From contig NZ_JALBVB010000019.1 of NCBI RefSeq assembly GCF_022669155.1, forward strand, positions 1 to 57,823: a DNA stretch of 57,823 nt, given 5' to 3'. The notes beneath the pieces are model-generated. The model saw nothing but the letters and a program-made list of their open reading frames with translations, was not told the origin of the DNA and ran no database searches. Below are positions 1 through 8,171 of this stretch, piece by piece. The stretch comes from Kineococcus sp. TRM81007 (GTDB lineage Bacteria > Actinomycetota > Actinomycetes > Actinomycetales > Kineococcaceae). The translations under genes were made by a program, and so were the position numbers. The number at the start of each line of letters is the position of its first letter. Position 1 is the stretch's first letter.

Positions 1-8
1 GTGAGGTG

Positions 9-58
9 GTGAAAGGCCCTGTGTTCCCTGCTGTGGTGGGGGGTGCAGGGCCTTTCAC
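9..58. terminator. Rho-independent-type hairpin downstream of the alcohol dehydrogenase
   Basis: Perfect 13-bp inverted repeat: arm 9-21 (gtgaaaggccctg) and arm 46-58 (cagggcctttcac) with a 24-nt loop. It lies about 100 bp past the stop of the minus-strand alcohol dehydrogenase. No coding sequence is recognisable in 1-160. It could equally serve a gene to the left of the window. Confidence 0.55.
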
Positions 59-160
59 GCGTTCAGGGCCATCTCGTGGCCTTCGCGGCGCCCCCTCCCG
101 GGGGCGAACACCGAGCACGGCGGGCGCGGCTTCCACGTCACGGGCCCCGCGGGCGCGGGG

Positions 161-1195
161 TCAGGGTCGCAGCACGGTGATGCCGGCGGTCTCCGAACGC
201 TCCAGCTCGCTCAACGCCCGGGGACCCGCCTCCAGCGGGAGTTCGCGGCCCACCAGGCGGTCCAGGGGGAAGGTGCCTGACGTCACCAGCGACATGAGGC
301 GCGGGTAGTCGTGGGCGGCCATGCCGTGACTGCCGAGCACCTGCAGCTCCAGCGCGATGACGCGGTCCATCGGCACCGAGGCCCGGCCCGCCGCAGCCGG
401 CAACAGCCCCACTTGCACGTGGCGACCCCGGCGACGCAGGCAGCGCACCGACGTCTCGCACGTCGCTGGCGAGCCCACCGCGTCGATCGACACGTGAGCA
501 CCGCCGCCGGTGAGGTGTTCGACCGCGGTCGTGACGGAACCGTCGGCGGGGTCGACCACGTGTTCGGCCCCGAAGGCCAGGGCCAGCGCCCGGGCGGCGG
601 GAGACAGGTCCGTGGCGACGACCCGCGCACCAGCGGCGGCGGCGAGCGCCACCGCCGACAAGCCCACGCCGCCGCAGCCGTGCACGGCGACGAACTCACC
701 CGGGCGCACCCGGCCCACGTCCGAGACCGCCCGGAACGCCGTCGCGACCCGGCAACCCAGCGCCGCGGCCGCGCCGGCGGGCAGGTCGTCGCGCAGGTGG
801 ACCAGGTTCACGTCCGCGTGGTCCAGGGCCACCAGCTCGGCGAACGACCCCCAGCCGGTGAAGCCGGGCTGCGTCTGCGCGCGGCACACCTGCTGCTGCC
901 CGGTGGCGCACTCCGGGCAGGTGCCGCAGGCCGTGACGAACGGGGTGGTGACCCTGTCCCCGGGACGCCAGCCGCGCACGTCCGCACCGACCGCCACGAC
1001 GGTGCCGGCCAACTCGTGACCGGGCACGTGCGGCAGTTCCACGTCCTCGTCGTGCCCCTGCCAGGCGTGCCAGTCGCTGCGGCACACCCCCGTCGCCTCG
1101 ACGGCGACGACCACCCCGTGCGGGGCGGGCACCGGGTCGGGGACCTCCGCCACGCGGGGGAGGACCCCGAACTCCTCGACGAGGACGGCGCGCAC
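161..1195 (-). CDS. Zinc-dependent alcohol dehydrogenase (MDR family)
   Basis: This is a 344-residue medium-chain dehydrogenase that should oxidise an alcohol with NAD(P) in the cytosol. Visible are catalytic zinc ligands Cys38, His60-Glu61 (VPGHE) and Cys148, the structural zinc cysteines 90, 93, 96 and 104 (CGTCPEC...C), and the nucleotide-binding glycine turn GCGGVG at about 173-178. Length is normal for the family. The GTG start lies one base after the purB stop (1197), so the two are probably co-transcribed. The substrate cannot be read from sequence. Confidence 0.9.
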   Translation of the reverse strand: MRAVLVEEFGVLPRVAEVPDPVPAPHGVVVAVEATGVCRSDWHAWQGHDEDVELPHVPGHELAGTVVAVGADVRGWRPGDRVTTPFVTACGTCPECATGQQQVCRAQTQPGFTGWGSFAELVALDHADVNLVHLRDDLPAGAAAALGCRVATAFRAVSDVGRVRPGEFVAVHGCGGVGLSAVALAAAAGARVVATDLSPAARALALAFGAEHVVDPADGSVTTAVEHLTGGGAHVSIDAVGSPATCETSVRCLRRRGRHVQVGLLPAAAGRASVPMDRVIALELQVLGSHGMAAHDYPRLMSLVTSGTFPLDRLVGRELPLEAGPRALSELERSETAGITVLRP

Positions 1196-1196
1196 C

Positions 1197-2603
1197 TCAG
1201 GCGCGCGGCTCGTCGAGCACGTCCACCAGCGCGGAGGCGTCGCCGGTGTAGTCGCCCGGCGTGAGCAGCGACAGGCGCGCGGCCTCGCCGTCCGGCAGTC
1301 CCAGGTCCGCGACGAACTCGCGGAGCTTGGACTGGTCCACCCTGCGGCCGCGGGTGAGCTCCTTGAGCCGCTCGTACGGCTCGGGCAGCCCGTGCACGCG
1401 CATCACCGACTGCACCGCCTCGCCCAGGACCTCCCACGTCGCGTCCAGGTCGGCTGCCAGTGCGGCGGGCACCGCGTCCAGGCCGGCCAGGCCCTTGCGG
1501 GCGTTCTCGATCGCCAGCAGGGAGTGGCCGAAGGCGACACCGATGTTGCGCTGCGTGGAGGAGTCGGTGAGGTCGCGCTGCAGGCGGGAGGTCGTCAGCG
1601 TCTCCTCCAGCACCCGGAACAGCCCGCCGGAGACCTCGAGGTTGGCCTCGGCGTTCTCGAAGCGGATCGGGTTCACCTTGTGCGGCATCGTGGAGGACCC
1701 GACGGTCCCCTGACCGCGCACCTGCGCGAAGTAGCCGTAGGAGATGTACGTCCACACGTCGGTGCAGAGGTTGTGCAGCACCCGGCCGAAGCGGGAGACG
1801 TCCGCGTACAGCTCGGCCTGCCAGTCGTGGGACTCGATCTGCGTGGTCAGCGGGTTCCACGTCAGGCCCAGGGACTCCACGAACGCCTTCGACACCGCCG
1901 GCCAGTCGGTGCCGGGCACGGCGGTGCGGTGCGCGGCGTAGGTGCCGGTGGCGCCGTTGAACTTGCCGAGGAACTCCGCGCGGCCCACGCGGGACAGCTG
2001 GCGGCGCAGCCGGTGCGCGAGCACGGCGAGCTCCTTGCCGAGCGTCGTCGGCGTCGCGGGCTGGCCGTGGGTGCGGCTGAGCATCGGCAGGTCGCGCAGG
2101 TCGTGCGCCATCCGGGCCACGTCGTCGGTGAGACCGGTGGCCGCGGGCAGCCAGACCCGGTGCACGGCGTCGCGCACCATGAGGGCGTAGGAGAGGTTGT
2201 TGATGTCCTCACTGGTGCAGAACAGGTGGACCAGCTCGGCCACGTCGGTCAGCGACGTGCCCTCGAGGCGCCGCTTGATCCAGTACTCCACGGCCTTGAC
2301 GTCGTGGACGGTGACGCGCTCGATCTCGGCGAGCTCCTCCACGGCTGCGGCGTCGAAGCGCAGCGGCAGCGTGCGCAGCAGCGCCACCTCGTCCCCGGTG
2401 AGGCGGCGCACGCCCGGCACGACGTCGTGCGTGCCGAGGTGGATGAGCCACTCGACCTCGACGTGGACCCGGCGCCGGTTCAGCGCCGCCTCGGAGAGGT
2501 GCTCGGCCAGCGGTGCGACGGATCGGCGGTAGCGGCCGTCGAGGGGGCCGAGGGCCGGTTCTCCGAGGCTGGCGGGGGTGAGGTCCACGTCGGCTGCGGT
2601 CAC
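1197..2603 (-). CDS. purB: Adenylosuccinate lyase
   Basis: A 468-residue enzyme of purine synthesis that removes fumarate from SAICAR and from adenylosuccinate. The fumarase/aspartase signature SSTMPHKVNP sits at about 303-312 and the RTHGQPATPTT block at 177-187. Length and the opening LDGRYRRSV match the longer, E. coli-like PurB type rather than the shorter Bacillus type. The GTG start is chosen because the ATG eight bases upstream is in another frame and meets a stop at once. It precedes the alcohol dehydrogenase by one base. Confidence 0.96.
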   Translation of the reverse strand: MTAADVDLTPASLGEPALGPLDGRYRRSVAPLAEHLSEAALNRRRVHVEVEWLIHLGTHDVVPGVRRLTGDEVALLRTLPLRFDAAAVEELAEIERVTVHDVKAVEYWIKRRLEGTSLTDVAELVHLFCTSEDINNLSYALMVRDAVHRVWLPAATGLTDDVARMAHDLRDLPMLSRTHGQPATPTTLGKELAVLAHRLRRQLSRVGRAEFLGKFNGATGTYAAHRTAVPGTDWPAVSKAFVESLGLTWNPLTTQIESHDWQAELYADVSRFGRVLHNLCTDVWTYISYGYFAQVRGQGTVGSSTMPHKVNPIRFENAEANLEVSGGLFRVLEETLTTSRLQRDLTDSSTQRNIGVAFGHSLLAIENARKGLAGLDAVPAALAADLDATWEVLGEAVQSVMRVHGLPEPYERLKELTRGRRVDQSKLREFVADLGLPDGEAARLSLLTPGDYTGDASALVDVLDEPRA

Positions 2604-2651
2604 GGCGTCATGGTCCCACGGCCGCGGGCGCCGCCCGCGCGTGCGCCGGGC

Positions 2652-3236
2652 TCAGGGCAGGGGCGTGCGGCGCAGGACGGCCTCGCCGGCGCGGGAGGGG
2701 TCCAGCGGCACCGGTGAGCGCAGCACGGCGGGCCCGCGGGACAGGCGGCCGTCGATCAGCGGCGTGCAGCGCAGGCCGCCGCGCCCGCGCAGCGCCCGAT
2801 GCGCACCGTCGGCGACCACGCGGTCCATCCACGCGCACGGGTTCGCCGGCCGCCCGCCGCGGAAGCGCACCGACCCGGTGGCGGTGACCAGCTCGAACTC
2901 GTGCCCGCGCAGCGGGTCCAGCTCGGCGCCGCGCACGACGAGGTTGCGCCGCGCCAGCAGCGGGTCCGGCACCGCGGGCAGCCGCAGGTCCGCGGCGACC
3001 GCCTCCCACGCCTCGATCGCGAGGAACGTCACGGCGGCGTCCATGTGGGCGGCCTTGCCGAAGAACCGGTCGCCGCGCACGCCCTTGCCGGCCACCACCT
3101 CCACCTCGCCGAGGTCGTGGGTGGGCACGTCGGCGGCACCGTCCCGCGGGCGGCCGAAGTAGGCGTGCTCCGGGGAGACGAGCAGGTGCACCAGGTCCAC
3201 GGGGTGCTCGAACAGCGCTGCGGGGGGCGCGTTCAC
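2652..3236 (-). CDS. MOSC domain protein
   Basis: A 194-residue protein with the MOSC beta-barrel. Visible are GKGVRGDRFFGK at about 48-59, the RRNLVVRG block, and the conserved cysteine in NPCAWMD. MOSC domains are sulfur carriers related to the molybdenum cofactor sulfurase C-terminus; stand-alone members often act on N-hydroxylated compounds or are uncharacterised. Its GTG start overlaps the fructosamine-kinase stop (GTGA), so translation is coupled. Another cysteine follows in LRCTPLIDG. No molybdenum gene is nearby to fix the role. Confidence 0.85.
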   Translation of the reverse strand: MNAPPAALFEHPVDLVHLLVSPEHAYFGRPRDGAADVPTHDLGEVEVVAGKGVRGDRFFGKAAHMDAAVTFLAIEAWEAVAADLRLPAVPDPLLARRNLVVRGAELDPLRGHEFELVTATGSVRFRGGRPANPCAWMDRVVADGAHRALRGRGGLRCTPLIDGRLSRGPAVLRSPVPLDPSRAGEAVLRRTPLP

Positions 3237-4012
3237 AGGGCCAGCGCCCGCTCGGCGGCTCGCACGGCCTGCGCGCCGTAGCCGCCGCCGAACAGGGCGG
3301 CGTGCACGAGCAGCGGGTGCAGCTGGTGCAGCGGCACCCGCTCGCGCCAGCCGTCGGCGGTGCCCGCCGCCTCGGTGTACGAGGCGAGCACCCGGTCCAG
3401 GTGCGGCAGCCCGAACAGCGCCAGCATCGCCAGGTCCGTCTCGGGGTGGCCGCCGTGGGCGGCGCAGTCGATGAGCACCGCGCCGCCGGGGGACCACAGG
3501 ACGTTGCCGGACCACAGGTCCCCGTGCAGGCGGGCGGGTCGCCCGGCACCGGCCACGAGCGCTTCGTCGCCGTCGGCGAGTCGCGCGCAGACGCGCTCCA
3601 CGAGCGCGGCGCCCCCGGCGTCCACGGCGCCGTTCTCGCGGGCGGTGCGCAGGTACGGCTCCAGCCGCCGGGCCGCGTAGAAGGTGCCCCAGGGCTCGGG
3701 CGACGGGCTCATCGGCAACGGCAGCGACGCGATCCAGGCGTCGCCGGTGACCCCGGGGGGAGGGGCGCCGAAGCGGTCGGCGCCGGCGGCGTGGGTGGTG
3801 GCGAGGTCGCGCCCGAGGGCCTCCGCGGCCGCCGCGGAGGCGGGCACCTCCTCCACGCGGTCGAGCACGAGCGCGTCCGGGCGCACCTCGCGCACGGGGC
3901 AGACGGCCGCACCGCCCGCCTCCGCCAGCCACGCCAGGCCGGCGGCCTCGGCCGCCAGCGCTCCCGGTGGCGCCGAGCCCGCCCGCTTGAGGAACTCCCG
4001 TCCGCTTCCCAC
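3233..4012 (-). CDS. Fructosamine kinase / aminoglycoside-phosphotransferase-like kinase
   Basis: A 259-residue protein of the fructosamine-3-kinase family, which phosphorylates ketosamines on glycated proteins or metabolites and so allows deglycation. The catalytic loop HGDLWSGN is at 163-170 and the metal-binding ID at 181-182 is followed by AAHGGHPETDLAML. Cys183 stands where I expect proline in relatives (IDPAAHGG), an odd substitution next to the metal site. A GTG start at 4012 gives normal family length; the long upstream open frame is high-GC read-through. It is upstream of and overlaps the MOSC gene. Confidence 0.85.
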   Translation of the reverse strand: MGSGREFLKRAGSAPPGALAAEAAGLAWLAEAGGAAVCPVREVRPDALVLDRVEEVPASAAAAEALGRDLATTHAAGADRFGAPPPGVTGDAWIASLPLPMSPSPEPWGTFYAARRLEPYLRTARENGAVDAGGAALVERVCARLADGDEALVAGAGRPARLHGDLWSGNVLWSPGGAVLIDCAAHGGHPETDLAMLALFGLPHLDRVLASYTEAAGTADGWRERVPLHQLHPLLVHAALFGGGYGAQAVRAAERALAL

Positions 4013-4161
4013 GCCCCCATGCTCGCCCGGCGCTCCACAAGCCGGCCACCGGGCCGGTCCTCCACAGGGGGTGCCCGCGGGGCCGGTGCCGGGCGAGGCC
4101 CGCCCTAGCGTCCCGGCGGGACGAGCACCGGCCGCAGCCGGCCGGAGGAGGAGGAGCGGGC

Positions 4162-4455
4162 GTGGGAGCGGGACTGGGCGAGGAGCGGTTGGCGGAGCTG
4201 GCGCGGGAGGTCGCCCGGGCCGGCTCCCGGGTGCAGGAGGTCCACGCCCGACTCGTCGGGGTGGACGGCGTCGAGTGGGACGGCGCGAGCGCCGCGGCCT
4301 TCCGCTCGCGCCTGGCGGAGCTGACCCGCGGCGCCGGGGCCGTCGCCGCGGCGTGCGAGGAGGCCGCCGGCCGCCTCGCCGCCCACCGGGCCGCCGTCGC
4401 GGCGCTCGGGGTCGCGACCGCCCCCGGTGCGGGCCCCCTGGCGGGTGCGGCGTGA
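4162..4455 (+). CDS. WXG100-like small helical protein
   Basis: A 97-residue protein predicted to be two helices around a W-x-G turn (VEWDGASAAAFRSRL, residues about 37-51), as in ESX/type VII secretion substrates and the N-terminal helical domains of polymorphic toxins. A strong purine-rich RBS (ggaggaggaggag) precedes the GTG start. The stop overlaps the GTG of the next gene, so the pair is translationally coupled. No EccC-like secretion ATPase occurs in the window, so export is only an inference. It may instead be a chaperone or partner for the hydrolase. Confidence 0.7.
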   Translation: MGAGLGEERLAELAREVARAGSRVQEVHARLVGVDGVEWDGASAAAFRSRLAELTRGAGAVAAACEEAAGRLAAHRAAVAALGVATAPGAGPLAGAA

Positions 4456-6056
4456 GCGGTGCCCTGACCGTCAGCGCGGGCGCCGTCGCCGTCGACCCGG
4501 ACGTGCTGGACGCCGCCGCCGGCGTGCTGGCGGGGGCGGCGGCGGACGTGGTCGCGTGCGGCGCGGACCTGGCGGGCGTCGCGCTGGACCCCGCGCTGCT
4601 GCTGAGCGTCCCGCTGGCGCCGGCCACCGGGGTCCCGGCGGGGCGGGCGCTGGGTGAGCTGCTGCTGGGGCGGGGGGCTGCGGCGCCGCTGGCGGCACGG
4701 GTGCTGCTGCTCGCGGGGCTGCTGCGCACGGCGTCGCTGCGCTACCGGGTGGGTGAGGAGGCCGTGGCGGCCGTCGTGCAGGTCGCGCGTCGCGCCGCCG
4801 CCGAGGTCGTCGTGGGAGCCGCACCGGCGCTGGCGGCCGGGGCGGCGGGCGCGCTCGCGGCCGACGTCGCGCTGCGCACCGCGCAGGCGCAGGACGCCGT
4901 GCTGGTGCGGGCGCTGGCTCAGGTCGCCGCCACGGGTGAGGTGGACCTGGAGGCGCTGGCGGTGATCGCGGCGGAGGAGCACGGCGCCGTCGACGACCGC
5001 GTCCGCGCCGACGTCCAGCGGGTGGGGCTGCTCCTCGCGCGGCACCCGTGGCTGGTGCAGGAGGCCGTCGCCACCACGCCCGCGGTGCTGGGGGCCGCGT
5101 CCGGGCGGGTGCCGGCGCTGGGGGTGGGGCTCACCGTGCTCGCCCCGCAGGTGCTGCAGCCGCACGCGGGGGCGACGGAGCTCGCCGGGGTCTTCACGGC
5201 GCTGGGGGCGTTCGGGCCGCTGTTCCGCGAGACGGCGGTGCGGGTGGTGCCCGCCGCGTCGCGGGCCGTGCCGACCCGGCCGCCGCGGGGCATCGCGGAG
5301 GTCCTCGACGGGGTGGCGCACCAGTCCACCGGCTTCGCCCCGCACGGCCCGGCGGGCTCCGTGGGCGACCGTATGCCCCCGGCCGGCACGCCGGAGCCGG
5401 GGACCGTCCGGCTGGAGCGGGTCACGGGCGCGGACGGGCGGCGGGCGTGGATCGTCGAGGTGCCCGGCACGCAGGACTGGACACCGCTGCCGTCGGCCGG
5501 TGGCACCCCCATGGACCTGACGACCAACCTGCGGGCCGTGGCCGGTGAGCCCACCGCCACCGCCGCGGCCGTCGCCGAGGCGATGCGGCGGGCCGGTGTC
5601 GGGGCGGGGGAGCCGGTGATGCTGGCCGGGCACAGCCAGGGCGGTCTGACCGTGGCGGCCCTGGCCGCCGACGAGGCGTTCCGCGCCCGCTACCTCGTCA
5701 CCCACGTGATCACCGCCGGCTCGCCGGTGGACGGCATCGAGGTGCCGGAGGAGGTGCGGGTGCTCTCCCTGGAGCACACCGGGGACGTGGTGCCCGCGCT
5801 GGACGGGCGTGCCGCGCAGGCGTCGGGCTCGCGCACCGTGGTGCGGCGCGACGTGGGGGAGGACCCGGACTTCGCCGCGGACGTCGCGAAGGACCCGCTG
5901 ACGTCCCACGGGTGGCGCACGTACCTGGACACCGCCGCGCTGGTGGACGCCAGCACCGACGAGGCCCTGGTGGCCTACCGGTCCTCCGCGGCGGCCTTCC
6001 TCGACGCGCCCGGGGCGCGCGTCGACGTCTTCGACTACCGGGCGGAGCGGTCGTGA
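4452..6056 (+). CDS. Alpha/beta hydrolase, lipase-like, partner of WXG-like protein
   Basis: A 534-residue protein. The first ~310 residues are an alanine-rich, probably helical region with a short hydrophobic stretch. The C-terminal ~220 residues are an alpha/beta hydrolase with nucleophile elbow GHSQGG (Ser395) and an Asp in the LEHTGDVVPALDG strand; a late His in DPLTSHGW could complete the triad. The closest recognisable types are PGAP1/lipase-like esterases. The GTG start overlaps the WXG-like stop. No signal peptide is visible. Substrate unknown; an ESX-type effector or a cell-wall lipid esterase are both possible. Confidence 0.75.
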   Translation: MSGALTVSAGAVAVDPDVLDAAAGVLAGAAADVVACGADLAGVALDPALLLSVPLAPATGVPAGRALGELLLGRGAAAPLAARVLLLAGLLRTASLRYRVGEEAVAAVVQVARRAAAEVVVGAAPALAAGAAGALAADVALRTAQAQDAVLVRALAQVAATGEVDLEALAVIAAEEHGAVDDRVRADVQRVGLLLARHPWLVQEAVATTPAVLGAASGRVPALGVGLTVLAPQVLQPHAGATELAGVFTALGAFGPLFRETAVRVVPAASRAVPTRPPRGIAEVLDGVAHQSTGFAPHGPAGSVGDRMPPAGTPEPGTVRLERVTGADGRRAWIVEVPGTQDWTPLPSAGGTPMDLTTNLRAVAGEPTATAAAVAEAMRRAGVGAGEPVMLAGHSQGGLTVAALAADEAFRARYLVTHVITAGSPVDGIEVPEEVRVLSLEHTGDVVPALDGRAAQASGSRTVVRRDVGEDPDFAADVAKDPLTSHGWRTYLDTAALVDASTDEALVAYRSSAAAFLDAPGARVDVFDYRAERS

Positions 6057-6087
6057 CCACCCGCCGCCGGGAGCCGCCGGGAACCGG

Positions 6088-6621
6088 TCAGGAACCGGCC
6101 CGCGGGGTCAGGGCGCGGAAGGAGGAGCCGTGCCAGACGAGCGGCTCGGTGTCGGGGGCGGTGCCGGTGGCGTGCACGCGCAGCAGGACGACGTCGTGGT
6201 CGCCGGCGGGGACCTCCGAGTGCACGCTGCACTCCATCCACACCGGTGCGCCGTGCACGAGGTGGGCGCCGCCGGCCGTCGTCGTCGTCGCGATGCCGGC
6301 GAAGCGGTCGGCCGCCCTCGAGGCCAGCTGCCGCGCCGCGCCGTCGTGGGCCTCACCCAGCACCGACACCCCCAGGCGGGGCGCGGCGCGCAGCCTGGGC
6401 CAGCTCCGGGAGGTGTGCTGCACGGCGAACAGCACGAGCGGCGGGTCCAGGGAGATGCCCACCTGGAAGGAGGAGGCCACCAGCACCACCGGCTCGCCGT
6501 CGACGACCGCGGAGATCGCCGCCACCCCCGACGGGAACAGCGCGAACGTGGAGCGCAGCACCGAGGGGTCGTCCTCGACGTCGACCATCTCCGGGGTCGG
6601 CTCGGGGCTGCCGTCGCGCAT
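6088..6621 (-). CDS. Flavin reductase family protein
   Basis: A 177-residue flavin reductase-like domain (FMN-binding split barrel) that would use NAD(P)H to reduce FMN/FAD for a partner monooxygenase. Typical segments are LRSTFALFPSGVAAISA, LVASSFQVGISLDPPLVLF and VHGAPVWMECSVHSEVPAGDH. The ATG at 6621 is preferred because family similarity begins just after it; the frame also stays open to an ATG at 6723. No partner monooxygenase is adjacent. Confidence 0.85.
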   Translation of the reverse strand: MRDGSPEPTPEMVDVEDDPSVLRSTFALFPSGVAAISAVVDGEPVVLVASSFQVGISLDPPLVLFAVQHTSRSWPRLRAAPRLGVSVLGEAHDGAARQLASRAADRFAGIATTTTAGGAHLVHGAPVWMECSVHSEVPAGDHDVVLLRVHATGTAPDTEPLVWHGSSFRALTPRAGS

Positions 6622-6790
6622 GGGGACCGTCCAGCTGCTCGTGGTGGGTGCGGGGCGGGTGGGCGCACGGGCCGGACCCTGGGCCGGCCGGGACGCTGCC
6701 GCCAGGCGACCGTACCCGCGCACCGGCGGGCGCGCCCGCCGCCCCGGTGGGGCCGTCCGGGTGCGCGGTCCGGGGAGCGCGGTCCGGTCC

Positions 6791-6803
6791 TAAGCTGGCC
6801 GCG
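6791..6803 (+). promoter_or_regulatory. -10 element for a leaderless transcript
   Basis: TAAGCT at 6791-6796 lies six bases before the GTG start of the aminotransferase, the spacing expected when transcription starts at the first codon. No Shine-Dalgarno sequence precedes the GTG, which agrees with leaderless translation. Confidence 0.45.
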
Positions 6804-7897
6804 TGCCGACCTCCAGCGCCGCCGAGCTCCTCCCGCGCCTGCGGGCGAACATGGCGCGGGTGCCCGCCTACGTGGCCGGCAGGCCGCCCGCCGTGCGCGA
6901 GGGCGTGGAGGTCTTCAAGCTCTCCTCCAACGAGAACCCGTACCCGCCGCTGCCGAGCGTGCTGACGGCGATCACCCGGGCGGCCGCCGAGGTCAACCGC
7001 TACCCCGACCCGGCGGCGCGGGCGGTGCACGAGGCGGTCGGGGCGCGCTGGGGCGTGGCGCCCGAGCGGCTGGTGGCGGCCACCGGCAGCGTGCGGCTGC
7101 TCGCGCAGCTGGTCGAGGTCACCTGCGAGGCCGGCGACGAGGTCGTCTTCGCCTGGCGCTCGTTCGAGGCGTACCCCATCGCCGCGAGCATCGTCGGTGC
7201 CACGCCGGTGCCGGTGCCGCTGACGGCCGACGCCCGCCACGACCTGCCCGCGATGCTCGCGGCCGTCACCGAGCGCACCCGGCTGGTGCTGCTGTGCTCG
7301 CCGAACAACCCCACCGGCCCGGCGATCCGCTCCGGTGAGCTGGCCGACTTCCTGGCGCGGGTCCCCGGGGACGTGCTGGTCGTGCTCGACGAGGCCTACC
7401 GCGAGTTCGTGGACGACCCGGACGTCCCGGACGGCGTGGACCTGCTGGACGCCCACCCCAACGTCGTGGTGCTGCGCACCTTCTCCAAGGCGTACGGGCT
7501 GGCCGGGCTGCGTGCCGGGGTGGCTGCGGCCCACCCGGAGGTGGCCGCGACGCTGCGGCGGGCGGCGACCCCGTTCGGGGTGTCCGGCATCGCGCAGGCG
7601 GCGGTCGTGGCCTCCCTGCAGCAGGCGGCCGAGGCCGAGCTGATGGAGCGGGTCGCCGCGCTGGTCGCCGAGCGGCACCGGGTGGCCGACGGCCTGCGCG
7701 AGCAGGGCTGGGAGGTGCCCGACGCGCAGGGCAACTTCGTGTGGCTGCCCAGCGGCGAGCGCACGGCCGCGCTCGTCGACGCCTTCGGCGCCGAGGGGCT
7801 GTCCGTGCGCGGCTACGGCACCGACGGGGTGCGCGTCACCGTCGCCGAGACGGCGGCGAACTCCCGCTTCCTGGACGTGGCGGCCCGCCTGCGCTGA
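6803..7897 (+). CDS. pat: Histidinol-phosphate / aromatic amino acid aminotransferase
   Basis: A 364-residue fold-type I PLP enzyme. The PLP lysine is Lys229 in FSKAYGLAGLRAG, with SSNENP near the N-terminus, SPNNPTGP before the middle and DEAYREF as the cofactor-Asp block. Actinobacteria usually carry one HisC in the his operon and a stand-alone paralogue that aminates aromatic 2-oxo acids; isolation from his genes here favours the latter, hence the tentative symbol. The true substrate (histidinol phosphate or phenylpyruvate type) cannot be settled from sequence. Confidence 0.85.
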   Translation: MPTSSAAELLPRLRANMARVPAYVAGRPPAVREGVEVFKLSSNENPYPPLPSVLTAITRAAAEVNRYPDPAARAVHEAVGARWGVAPERLVAATGSVRLLAQLVEVTCEAGDEVVFAWRSFEAYPIAASIVGATPVPVPLTADARHDLPAMLAAVTERTRLVLLCSPNNPTGPAIRSGELADFLARVPGDVLVVLDEAYREFVDDPDVPDGVDLLDAHPNVVVLRTFSKAYGLAGLRAGVAAAHPEVAATLRRAATPFGVSGIAQAAVVASLQQAAEAELMERVAALVAERHRVADGLREQGWEVPDAQGNFVWLPSGERTAALVDAFGAEGLSVRGYGTDGVRVTVAETAANSRFLDVAARLR

Positions 7898-8083
7898 CGC
7901 GCCGGTCTCGACCCGGCAGTCGCACCGCCGCTCTCGCCGTTCCCGCTCCGGCGCGGCGAGCCGCGGCCGACGAGCGCCTGCACCTCGTGGCGGAACAGGG
8001 CGTTGGCGACGCCCCGGGTCGGCAGCTGGCTGCCCGGGCTCGTCCGTGGGGCGGCGCACGCCTCGTGCTCAGACCTACCCTCG

Positions 8084-8119
8084 CGTAAGGTACGGGGCCG
8101 TAAGGTACGGAACCGTAGG
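8084..8119 (+). promoter_or_regulatory. Direct-repeat operator candidate upstream of the oxoacid dehydrogenase operon
   Basis: Two identical 12-bp copies of cgtaaggtacgg occur at 8084-8095 and 8099-8110, and a partial copy (ccgtagg) at 8113-8119. Centres are 15 bp apart, and the array is 53 bp before the E1alpha start. The arrangement suggests an activator or repressor array; the binding factor is not identifiable. Confidence 0.4.
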
Positions 8120-8171
8120 TTGGCGCGGTGCGTCGAACCGCCACCAGGACCGTCCGACGGAGGAGGAGCAC

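Noticed and set aside
1392-2717. A 441-residue plus-strand frame over purB
   Set aside because: Antisense to a gene with unambiguous adenylosuccinate lyase signature; composition typical of shadows.
2652-5909. A 1085-residue minus-strand open frame over the WXG/hydrolase genes
   Set aside because: It is the MOSC frame read through upstream; the added part is Arg/Pro/Gly/His-rich without domains and is antisense to well-supported genes. High GC leaves such frames open.
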